Source: Propionibacterium sp. (GTDB lineage Bacteria > Actinomycetota > Actinomycetes > Propionibacteriales > Propionibacteriaceae). Taken from it: a DNA stretch of 55,996 nt. The stretch's first letter is position 1, and each line of letters starts with the position of its first letter. Positions 36,445 to 44,006 of the stretch are shown here, one piece after another. The stretch is taken from NCBI GenBank assembly GCA_022837595.1, contig JALHFX010000026.1, positions 1-55,996 of the forward strand, given 5' to 3'. The notes under the pieces are model-generated. The model worked only from the letters and a program-made list of their open reading frames with translations. It did not search any database and had not been told where the DNA came from. The translations under genes were made by a program, and so were the position numbers.

Positions 36445-36909
36445 ATGATCCCTCAGGAGCTGCTCGGCATCGGCGCTGGCGAGCTGTTGTTTCTGCTGGT
36501 TCTCGGGGTCGTCATGTTTGGTCCCGAGAAGCTGCCCGAACTCAGCCGTAAAGCTGCTCGCGTGGTTCATTTCGGGCGGGCCTTCACCCGTCAGGCGATG
36601 GGAGCGTTACGAGAGGAGCTCGGACCCGAATACCAGGATCTGCAGCTCTCCGACCTGAACCCGAAGACTCTGGTGCGCAAGACGCTGCTCGCCGAGATCG
36701 AGGACGACATTGAGGACATCAAGCGTGAGCTCGATGGCGTGCGCACTGATCTCACCGGGGTAGCTGCCGATATTGAGGAGCAGCTCGGCAGCGACGAACT
36801 GGCTGACGTTAGCGTGGGCGACGATGATCCGCCGGCAGCATCGGCAGCATCGGCAGCATCGGCTGAAGCGCGCGTCCACGTCGTCCCTTGGGATGATGAA
36901 GCCACCTAG
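36445..36909 (+). CDS. tatB: Sec-independent translocase protein TatB
   Basis: 154 residues: one N-terminal membrane helix, GAGELLFLLVLGVVMFGPEKLPEL, with the Tat hinge FGPEKLPEL, then an amphipathic helix and a long charged acidic tail. The length and tail mark it as TatB rather than TatA. Together with TatA and TatC it exports folded twin-arginine proteins; neither is in this window. Close mrp downstream mirrors the mycobacterial tatB-mrp order. Confidence 0.88.
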   Translation: MIPQELLGIGAGELLFLLVLGVVMFGPEKLPELSRKAARVVHFGRAFTRQAMGALREELGPEYQDLQLSDLNPKTLVRKTLLAEIEDDIEDIKRELDGVRTDLTGVAADIEEQLGSDELADVSVGDDDPPAASAASAASAEARVHVVPWDDEAT

Positions 36910-36958
36910 CTGGCTGGGTACTGGCTCGTTCGCGTGATGCCCCGCCACCTGAACTGCA

Positions 36959-37148
36959 GCTACCGATAATTTCAGCGGCTACCGATCTGTACTGTCGCAC
37001 TGTCAGCGGCTACCGAGAATCACGCCAGCTACCGAAAATTCGGTAGCCGCTGCGATTCTCGGTAGCTGCTGTGGGGTGGTGCGGACATTTCGGTAGCTGC
37101 TGTAAGGGGCGTGCGCCATTTTTGGTAGCGGCTGCGATTATCGGCAGC
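36959..37148. repeat. palindromically organised intergenic repeat, copy B
   Basis: Left half: GCTACCG at 36959, 36978, 37009 and 37028. Centre: GCTACCGAA / TTCGGTAGC hairpin with a 2-nt loop (37028-37047). Right half: CGGTAGC at 37041, 37060 and 37091, plus degenerate TGGTAGC at 37123 and CGGCAGC at 37142. The 17-mer GCGGACATTTCGGTAGC at 37081-37097 is identical to copy A and lies the same distance (33-34 bp) past the central hairpin. The element fills the 302-bp gap between convergent tatB and mrp. Confidence 0.85.
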
Positions 37149-37211
37149 CGCAGGGGACTGCAACCGCGGGGGACGGCAGCCTTGGGCGGATGACAGACAG
37201 CTACGCGCTGG

Positions 37212-38399
37212 TCAGCTGTTGACCTTCAGCCCGAGCGGCTTGCCGACCAAGGACGCCTTGGTATCCACCAGGTGCTGAGCGATTTCCGCGATCGCCAGGG
37301 CAGCCGGCGAGTCGGGATGTGCGACGACGATCGGTGCGTTGATCTCGGCACCGGCACCCAGCGCGTACTCCATCGGGATCTGCCCGAGCAGTGGGACCTC
37401 GCGGGCCACGCGGTCGCTCAGCGCGTCCGCAGTCTGCTGGCCACCGCCGCTGCCGAAAAACTCGATACGGTGCGCTTCATTGCAGTTGGGGCAGGTCGTC
37501 TCGAACCAGCTCATGTTTTCGATGACCCCGATGACATTCTGATGCAGCATCGAGCCCATCGTGCCAGCACGCTCGCTCACCCAGGAGACACTCGTCTGCG
37601 GGGTGGTAACCACGATCATGTCGCTGCCGGGTAGCTTTTGGCCGATCGACATCGCGACATCGCCGGTGCCCGGAGGAAGATCGATGAGGAAGAAGTCGAG
37701 ATCTCCCCAGAAGACCTCCGCGAGCAACTGCGTGATTGCCCGGTCGAGAATCGGGCCGCGCCAAGCGATTACCTGGTCACGCGATTCCTTGAGCATGCCC
37801 ATGCTGATCACTCGGAGCGTGGCTTTCTTACCGTCAGCGGTGACATACTCCACTGGCACCGGCATGATCATCGAGTCGACCATGGTTGGGCGGGCATCCT
37901 CGGGAATGCCCAGCAGGTCGGGAATCGAATGCCCGTAGATGTCGGCATCCAGGAGACCAACGTTGAAGCCCTGTTTGGCGAGGGCCAGCGCGAGATTGAC
38001 GGTCATCGAGCTCTTACCCACACCGCCCTTACCGGAGGCGACAGCAACGACGCGAGTCCGCGACCCTGGCTGGGCGAACTGGATCACCGGTGCTGGTGTG
38101 CCGCCACGCAGTTTCTCTGTGAGCTCGGCGCGCTGTTGTTCGTTCATTGCATCTATCTGCAAGTCGATTCCGGTTACTCCTGGAACCTTACGGACGGCGT
38201 TTGTGACGTCCTCCTCAATCGTGTTGCGCATGGGGCATCCAGCGATTGTCAACAAAACAGTGAGATGTACGATGCCGGCGTCGTCGATGGTCAGATCGTC
38301 GACCATCCCCAGGTCGGTGATCGGCCGCCGAATTTCCGGATCGATCACGGTCGACAACGCTTCGCGTACGTGGGTCAGTATTGGGTTGGTTTCCGTCAC
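37212..38399 (-). CDS. mrp: Mrp/ApbC/NBP35-type iron-sulfur cluster carrier ATPase
   Basis: About 395 residues. An N-terminal MIP18/DUF59 domain (THVREALSTVIDPEIRRPITDLGMV, then LTIAGCPMR) is followed by a deviant Walker A P-loop, SGKGGVGKSS (about 123-131), GLLDADIYGHSIP and LIDLPPGTGD. TTCPNCNEAH near the C-terminus is the CxxC cluster-binding motif. It transfers Fe-S clusters to apoproteins. GTG at 38399 is preferred to a TTG twelve codons upstream. Confidence 0.9.
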   Translation of the reverse strand: MTETNPILTHVREALSTVIDPEIRRPITDLGMVDDLTIDDAGIVHLTVLLTIAGCPMRNTIEEDVTNAVRKVPGVTGIDLQIDAMNEQQRAELTEKLRGGTPAPVIQFAQPGSRTRVVAVASGKGGVGKSSMTVNLALALAKQGFNVGLLDADIYGHSIPDLLGIPEDARPTMVDSMIMPVPVEYVTADGKKATLRVISMGMLKESRDQVIAWRGPILDRAITQLLAEVFWGDLDFFLIDLPPGTGDVAMSIGQKLPGSDMIVVTTPQTSVSWVSERAGTMGSMLHQNVIGVIENMSWFETTCPNCNEAHRIEFFGSGGGQQTADALSDRVAREVPLLGQIPMEYALGAGAEINAPIVVAHPDSPAALAIAEIAQHLVDTKASLVGKPLGLKVNS

Positions 38400-38509
38400 G
38401 GGTTCATCACTACGCGAACCCACGGCGAGTTTCAAGCCGGATCATATTGGGCTGGGCTAAGAGATTACGCAACCTGTGGCTGCCCAATCTCGCAAGCCAC
38501 GACAAATCG

Positions 38510-39049
38510 TCACGGGCGGAGCGGTTTGCGGTCTTTGGATTCGTTATCGGATGTCTCGAGTTCGATGAGCAACTCGCGCAGCTGGTCTCGCAATTCTCCG
38601 CGGACGAAGTCACGCGTCGTCAAGTCACCCATGCTGGTGCGCAGGGCGGCGATCTCGCGAGCCAGGAAGTCCATGTCGGCACGGCTCTGCTCGGCGACGC
38701 GACGATCCTCGTCCAGGCTCAAGTGGTCGCGGTCTTCCTGTCGATTCTGGGCGAGCAGAATCAGTGGTGCCGAATAGGACGCCTGGGTCGAGAAAGCCAG
38801 GTTCAGCAGGATGAAGGGATAGGGATCCCACTTCCAGCCGAAGATGCCGACGACATTGAGCAGAATCCATACGGAGACGAAAACCGTCATCACGACGATG
38901 AATCCGGGGCTGCCCATCTTGCGCGCAATCCACTCCGCGAAGCGGCCGAACCAGTCATCGTCCAACCGCATCCAACGAGGCCGGACGATCGAGGACCTGC
39001 GTCCGGGCGTGCTCAGCCGGTCGTCATCGCGGCGATTGCTCTCAGCCAT
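38510..39049 (-). CDS. DUF1003 membrane protein
   Basis: 179 residues with two hydrophobic helices (FIVVMTVFVSVWILLNVV and YPFILLNLAFSTQASYSAPLILLAQNRQ), the second followed by the conserved DRDHLSLDEDRRVAEQS of DUF1003. The C-terminal part is a charged, probably coiled-coil helix. The start overlaps the end of the MgtE-like gene by eight bases, so the two form an operon, as Rv1231c-Rv1232c appear to do in mycobacteria (from memory). Function unknown; a link to Mg2+/ion handling is inferred only from the neighbour. Confidence 0.85.
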   Translation of the reverse strand: MAESNRRDDDRLSTPGRRSSIVRPRWMRLDDDWFGRFAEWIARKMGSPGFIVVMTVFVSVWILLNVVGIFGWKWDPYPFILLNLAFSTQASYSAPLILLAQNRQEDRDHLSLDEDRRVAEQSRADMDFLAREIAALRTSMGDLTTRDFVRGELRDQLRELLIELETSDNESKDRKPLRP

Positions 39050-40322
39050 GGCCGACCTCTCCTAAATCTGACTCATTTCCCTCCATCTGATCGCCACGCC
39101 AGTCGTGAGGCAGCATATGGTCGAGCAGATCATCGACCGTGACCGCACCCACGAGTTGGTGATCTTTGTTGATCACCGGAGCGATCACCAGATTGTAGGT
39201 AGCGAAGAAGCGGCTGATCTGCGAGATATCGGCGCTGGTCGGCAGTGGTTCCAGATTAGAATCGACCATCTTTCCGATCTGCAGGCTGGGAGGCTCCCTC
39301 AGCAGCCGTTGGAGGTGTACCCCGCCGATATACCGGCCCGACGGAGTATCGTGCGGTTGTCTGGTGATGAAGACCATGGACGCCAGCGCAGGGGTCAGTT
39401 CCTCGAGGCGTACCTTCGCCAGCGCTTCAGCGACCGTGTTATCGGGGCCGAGCACGACAGGCTCGGGGGTCATCATTCCTCCTGCGGTCAACTCTTCATA
39501 GACCAGCAGATTGCGGACGTCAGCGGCTTCTTCAGGTTCCATTCGCTCGAGGAGGTCCTCGGCGATTTCGCTGGGGAGATCGTGGATGAGGTCGGCTGCA
39601 TCGTCGGAATCCATCTCATCGAGCACATCGGCCGCGCGTTCCAAGGGCAGCGACTGCAACAGCTCAACTTGCTCGTCCGAGGGGAGCTCTTGGAAGGCGT
39701 CGGCCAGCTGCTCATCATCCAAGGCGCTGGCAATCTCGGCGCGCCGCCCTGGTGTCATACCGTAGAGTTCCCGAGCGACATCTGCGGGCTTCATGGTGGC
39801 GAGCTGAGCGATCTTGGTGTCGGTGGTCTGCTCGGCTTCCATCACCTGCGCGTCGAGGATCGACCATGGCTCGATGATCATCGGCCCTTTGCTTGCGGTC
39901 GGCAGCCCGAACCTCCTGACGATGGTGATCTCGCGCAATGCGACCTCATAGAGCTCCCACTCACGGTTGCGAATCTCAGCCATCGCCACGTCGAAGATCA
40001 AGGAGGACCTACCCTCGAAAGTGATAGTGCGATCGAAGAGATCGTCCATCACCAAGATCTCGGAGGCCCGTCGGGTGAACCGGCGGGTGTCGATCACACC
40101 GATGATCGACACTTGGGTGGGATCGATCGCATGCACCCGCATCATGGGCACAAAGATCCGGCGTCTGGCGAAAAGTTCGATCACCAGGCCGCGCACTCGT
40201 GGATGTCTGGCCAGCCGGGCTTGGGCGACCACGTCGCGGACCTTGCCGACCTGATCTCCTGAGGCGTCCATCACCTGTAGTCCCTGCAGGCGGCTAATGA
40301 AAACCGAGGACGGATTGCTCAC
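39042..40322 (-). CDS. soluble MgtE N-terminal domain and CBS protein with an N-terminal PRC-barrel-like region
   Basis: About 426 residues with no membrane helix. N-terminal region: SRLQGLQVMDASGDQVGKVRDVV, PRVRGLVIEL, resembling a PRC-barrel repeat. Middle (about 170-290): the MgtE_N superhelix with repeated LDDEQLADAFQELPSDEQVELLQSLP segments. C-terminal (about 290-415): two CBS motifs (MMTPEPVVLGPDNTVAEAL; LEPLPTSADISQISRFFATYNLVIAPVIN). The MgtE channel domain is absent, so it may sense Mg2+ or nucleotides and act on a partner, perhaps DUF1003. GTG at 40322 is preferred to a TTG two codons upstream. Confidence 0.85.
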   Translation of the reverse strand: MSNPSSVFISRLQGLQVMDASGDQVGKVRDVVAQARLARHPRVRGLVIELFARRRIFVPMMRVHAIDPTQVSIIGVIDTRRFTRRASEILVMDDLFDRTITFEGRSSLIFDVAMAEIRNREWELYEVALREITIVRRFGLPTASKGPMIIEPWSILDAQVMEAEQTTDTKIAQLATMKPADVARELYGMTPGRRAEIASALDDEQLADAFQELPSDEQVELLQSLPLERAADVLDEMDSDDAADLIHDLPSEIAEDLLERMEPEEAADVRNLLVYEELTAGGMMTPEPVVLGPDNTVAEALAKVRLEELTPALASMVFITRQPHDTPSGRYIGGVHLQRLLREPPSLQIGKMVDSNLEPLPTSADISQISRFFATYNLVIAPVINKDHQLVGAVTVDDLLDHMLPHDWRGDQMEGNESDLGEVGHG

Positions 40323-40344
40323 TTGCAAAGCTTAGACTGACCTT

Positions 40345-41289
40345 ATGACTAAGATGCAAAAGTCACGGCCTTTTCGCGCTCGTCGCACAGTGCTGGCTGT
40401 CCCAGGCAGCTCAGAACGGTTCATCGCGAAATCGCGGGATCTTGAGGTGGACTGCCTTTTCCTCGACCTAGAGGACGCGGTGGCACCAGCGGCGAAGGTA
40501 GCAGCGCGAGACATGATCGTGACCGCGCTGCAGGAGGGCTCCTGGAGAGCGCCCACGGTGACGGTGCGCGTGAATGCCTGGGACACGCCGTGGACCACCG
40601 GAGACGTGATGAGCGTGGTCGGCCGGGCCGGCAAGCAGATCGATGCGCTCGTGCTGCCCAAGGTGACTTCAGCCGACCAAGTTGTGGCTCTCGATCTGGT
40701 CCTCAGCCAGGTTGAGGCGTCTGCTGGTTTGGAGATCGGCCGGATCGGCTTCGAGCTGCAGATTGAGGAGGCCCTGGGCCTGCAAGCTGTGAATCAGATT
40801 GCCGCAGCGAGTTCACGTACCGAAACCTTGGTCTTCGGCCCGGGTGATTTCATGGCATCGATGGGCATGCGTGGGTTGTCTGTCGGTAGTCAGATCGCAG
40901 GCTATGACGCGGACGCTTTTCACTACGCACTCAGCAGGATTTTGATCGCTGCCCGCGCCAATGGGCTGCAGGCACTCGACGGTCCCTACGTTTCGATCCG
41001 CGATCTGCCGGGATTCAAAACCTCAGCGGCGAAGGCGGCTGCCCTCGGTTACGACGGAAAATGGGTCGTCCATCCCAGCCAGATCGAAGCCGGTAACCAG
41101 ATTTTCACTCCGGAGCCAGCTCAGATCGAACGTGCCGAGCGAATTGTGAAGGCGTATCTGGCGGCGGCGGACGAACACGACGGAGGTGCCGTCGGCGCGA
41201 TCGTCGTGGACGACGAGATGGTCGATGAGGCTGGGTACAAGGTGGCGCGTGCGCTGCTAGCGAAGTCTGGCCGCGGCGGCCAAGCCTAA
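40345..41289 (+). CDS. CitE-like CoA-ester lyase (HpcH/HpaI aldolase family)
   Basis: 314 residues, TIM barrel. RRTVLAVPGSSERFIAKS at the start, DCLFLDLEDAVAP with conserved acidic metal-site residues, VTVRVNAWDTPW, VLPKVTSADQV, FELQIEEALGLQAV, and ETLVFGPGDFMASMGMR are hallmarks of CitE/malyl-CoA-lyase proteins. KWVVHPSQIEAGNQIFTP is the C-terminal CoA region. No citrate lyase alpha or gamma genes are near, so a stand-alone role such as malyl-CoA or methylmalyl-CoA cleavage or thioesterase activity is more likely than citrate lyase. Divergent from the MgtE-like gene. Confidence 0.82.
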   Translation: MTKMQKSRPFRARRTVLAVPGSSERFIAKSRDLEVDCLFLDLEDAVAPAAKVAARDMIVTALQEGSWRAPTVTVRVNAWDTPWTTGDVMSVVGRAGKQIDALVLPKVTSADQVVALDLVLSQVEASAGLEIGRIGFELQIEEALGLQAVNQIAAASSRTETLVFGPGDFMASMGMRGLSVGSQIAGYDADAFHYALSRILIAARANGLQALDGPYVSIRDLPGFKTSAAKAAALGYDGKWVVHPSQIEAGNQIFTPEPAQIERAERIVKAYLAAADEHDGGAVGAIVVDDEMVDEAGYKVARALLAKSGRGGQA

Positions 41290-41327
41290 TAGATGGCTTA
41301 TAGGCTGAGTCACGGAGGTCAATCGCA

Positions 41328-42254
41328 ATGTCAATTAACCAGCCACCAACCAGGTCGGCGCGCGACGTGATTAAGCTGAAGCGTCCGATGTCAGTCGCTA
41401 TCTACGACGACTACACCGATGCCGCACGGGCAGTGGACTACCTTGCCGACAGACAATTCCCGGTGGCCACACTGGCGATCGTCGGCACCGACCTCAAGAG
41501 CGTCGAGCGGGTCACCGGCAGCATGACCTGGGGCAAGGTACTCGCAGCCGGCTTCTTGCAGGGCGCAATGTGGGCGGGCATGTTCACGGTCCTGATGTGG
41601 CTGCTGCAGCCAGGTGCAGACATCTTGAGCCTGTTTACCACTGCAATGCTCGGCTTCGGGCTGGTAGGTATGGCGATGTCGGCGCTGCAATATCGGATGC
41701 GCGGCCCTGATCGTGACTACACCTCGACAACGGCCATCATCGCGACGCACTACGAGGTGTTGGCCGAAGCTGAATACGTCGATCGAGCACGTAACTTGCT
41801 GAGCACCGGCTCGCAGCATCCGGCTCGCCACAGTGCCCCCACGCCCCCCGCACAGTCGACGCCGCCCCCGCAGCAGGCTGATCTGGACAAGCTGCCTCCG
41901 CCGGCGTGGCCATCTGCTCAAGCTGCTCAAGGTGCTGGAACCCAGCAGGCGCCAGCCGATCAGACAGCACAGTATCCCGAACAGGCCCCACAAATCGGCC
42001 AACCCGCGCAGTCAGGTGAGGCAGGGGCTTCGCCCGAGCAGCCCTCGACGCCTGCTGCAGATGGCGGCCGGACTGGTGCTTCCAACCAGTCCTACGGACA
42101 ATACTGGGGCGCGAACGATGCGCCAGGTATCGGTGACCTGCCGAAGCGTTTCGGCGAAACTGCGGAACCCGCGTCCGAGACGCAGAAACACACGGATCCG
42201 ATCGACAACCAATCGGCGCGCAGAGGCTTTTCTCCCGAATCCACCGATAACTGA
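41328..42254 (+). CDS. general-stress-protein-17M-like membrane protein with a disordered tail
   Basis: 308 residues. The N-terminal SVAIYDDYTDAARAVDYLADRQFPVATLAIVG matches the GSP17M-like fold. Two hydrophobic segments (about 68-110, VLAAGFLQGAMWAGMFTVLMWLL and LFTTAMLGFGLVGMAM) follow. Residues of about 160-308 are Pro/Gln/Ala-rich and predicted disordered. Homologues with similar architecture are common in actinobacteria without known function. The start ATG has GGAGG about ten bases upstream. Confidence 0.78.
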   Translation: MSINQPPTRSARDVIKLKRPMSVAIYDDYTDAARAVDYLADRQFPVATLAIVGTDLKSVERVTGSMTWGKVLAAGFLQGAMWAGMFTVLMWLLQPGADILSLFTTAMLGFGLVGMAMSALQYRMRGPDRDYTSTTAIIATHYEVLAEAEYVDRARNLLSTGSQHPARHSAPTPPAQSTPPPQQADLDKLPPPAWPSAQAAQGAGTQQAPADQTAQYPEQAPQIGQPAQSGEAGASPEQPSTPAADGGRTGASNQSYGQYWGANDAPGIGDLPKRFGETAEPASETQKHTDPIDNQSARRGFSPESTDN

Positions 42255-42278
42255 CGCATTTTGCACCTGAATTGAACC

Positions 42279-42327
42279 GATCACGCCAAGGAGTCTGGCC
42301 TTATCGTCAGTACTTCTTGGCGTGATC
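42279..42327. terminator. bidirectional hairpin between the stress-protein-like gene and pepP
   Basis: A 16-bp inverted repeat with one mismatch (GATCACGCCAAGGAGT / ACTTCTTGGCGTGATC) around a 17-nt loop, between convergent genes. Confidence 0.8.
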
Positions 42328-42339
42328 GTCTGATCTGGT

Positions 42340-43809
42340 TCAAGCCTGAGCTTCAGCGAGCAGGTCAGCCATCCAAGCCTCGACATCAGCAGATTCGCGA
42401 GGCAACTGGTCGCTGAGGATCTCGCAGCCATCCTCGGTGATCAAGATATCGTCCTCGATGCGTACGCCGATACCGCGGAGTTCCTCGGGCACCATCAGGT
42501 CGGTCGATTTGAAGTAGATGCCTGGCTCCACCGTGATCACCATGCCGGGCTTCAGCGGGCCGCGGTACTCCTCGCGCAGAGCCTGGGCGCAGTCATGGAC
42601 GTCGAGTCCTAGATGGTGGCTGGTGCCATGCACCATCCAGCGACGGTATTGGCCACCGCTGTCCGGATCGAGTGTCTCTTCAGCGCTCACCGGCAGGACG
42701 CCCCACTCCGCCAGTTTGTGCGCGATCACGGTGATGGCCGCCTGATGTACGTCGGAGAACAGCGCACCCGGTTTAGCGGCTTCGAAACCAGCCTGTTGAG
42801 CGGCGCGCACGGCATCGTAGACCTTACGCTGAGCCTCGGTGAAGCGTCCGTTGACAGGCATCGTGCGGGTGACATCCGCGGTAAACAGGCTGTCGAGCTC
42901 GACTCCAGCATCCATCAGCAGCAGATCACCGTCATGCAGATCGCCGTCGTTGCGGATCCAATGCAAGGTATTGGCGTGATCGCCGGAGGCAGCGATGGTG
43001 TCATATCCGACAGCGTTACCCTGATGGCGCGCGTGCAAGCCGAAGACACCCTCGACCCAGCGCTCACCACGCTTCTTGCCGACTGCATTCGGCAACTCCC
43101 GGACGACCGCCTCGAATCCCACAGCTGTCGCCTTGCAAGCCTGCCGCAGCTGCTCAATCTCGAACTCATCCTTGATCAGACGAAGCTCGCTCAGGGTGAC
43201 GACCAACTCGGCGTCCTGCTGTTCGGCCCGGCCGCGCCAGGCATCTAGCTTGTTGGCGAGCTTCGGATCGGTTTCACGCAGCATCCGGGTGGGGGTCTGT
43301 GAGGCCATCTTCTGCAGCGCGGCCTCCAACTCATCGATGCTGGCCGTGTGCAATTGCGCGAGAGCAGCCATCTCTTCAAGCGATTCGCGCTGGCCAACCC
43401 ACATCTCGCCGTACCGGGGGTTGCCGTAGAACTCCTCATCGGTGCGCGGCACACGCGGATGGAAGTAAAGCGTAGAGATGTGACCGCCGGCTGCCGGCTC
43501 CATCACCAGCACCGAATCCGGCTCGCGATCGCTGCCCAGTCCGGTCAGCCACGTGAACGCCGAATGCGGGCGGAAAGCGTAGTCGCAGTCGTTGCTGCGA
43601 GTCTTGAGCCCGCCTGCCGGAATGATGAGCCGCTCGCCCCGGTAAAGATCGGAGAGCCTTTTACGATGCGCCGCCGCAGCGACCGCTCCGGGAAGTGGAG
43701 TAGGTAACTCACTGTTGTAGGGCGCCCAGTCTTCGCAGATAAACTGCTTGAACGCCGCTGAGAAGCTCGATTGCCGATTGGACAAGGTCGGCTTTTCGCC
43801 GTTAGCCAT
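42340..43809 (-). CDS. pepP: Xaa-Pro aminopeptidase P
   Basis: Metallopeptidase M24B, about 489 residues, removing N-terminal residues before proline. The N-terminal creatinase-like domain includes YAFRPHSAFTWLTGL. The C-terminal pita-bread domain holds metal ligands: LLMDAGVELDSLFTADVTRTMP (two Asp), MVHGTSHHLGLDVHD (His), TVEPGIYF (Glu) and RIEDDILIT (Glu). GGAGG six bases before the ATG at 43809 decides the start over an upstream ATG at 43845 in the same frame. Confidence 0.92.
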   Translation of the reverse strand: MANGEKPTLSNRQSSFSAAFKQFICEDWAPYNSELPTPLPGAVAAAAHRKRLSDLYRGERLIIPAGGLKTRSNDCDYAFRPHSAFTWLTGLGSDREPDSVLVMEPAAGGHISTLYFHPRVPRTDEEFYGNPRYGEMWVGQRESLEEMAALAQLHTASIDELEAALQKMASQTPTRMLRETDPKLANKLDAWRGRAEQQDAELVVTLSELRLIKDEFEIEQLRQACKATAVGFEAVVRELPNAVGKKRGERWVEGVFGLHARHQGNAVGYDTIAASGDHANTLHWIRNDGDLHDGDLLLMDAGVELDSLFTADVTRTMPVNGRFTEAQRKVYDAVRAAQQAGFEAAKPGALFSDVHQAAITVIAHKLAEWGVLPVSAEETLDPDSGGQYRRWMVHGTSHHLGLDVHDCAQALREEYRGPLKPGMVITVEPGIYFKSTDLMVPEELRGIGVRIEDDILITEDGCEILSDQLPRESADVEAWMADLLAEAQA

Positions 43810-44006
43810 CAAATCCTCCGATTGCGCGTCTTGGCGGTGACTCATCTTCGATGGTACTCGTGCGAGAGCATGCGAGTCTTACCGGCATCTGATCAGGCCA
43901 AGAGAGCAAGATACGTCAAGTTCTCCGACTGCGACTGCAATTTCCGTATAGCTTGGCCTGGGCGCGGTCCATAGCGTTGTCTCCATCCGGGGGAGGCGAA
44001 CGTCGA

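Noticed and set aside
37638..40262. Long plus-strand frames opposite mrp, DUF1003 and the MgtE-like gene
   Set aside because: Antisense shadows without recognisable protein sequence.
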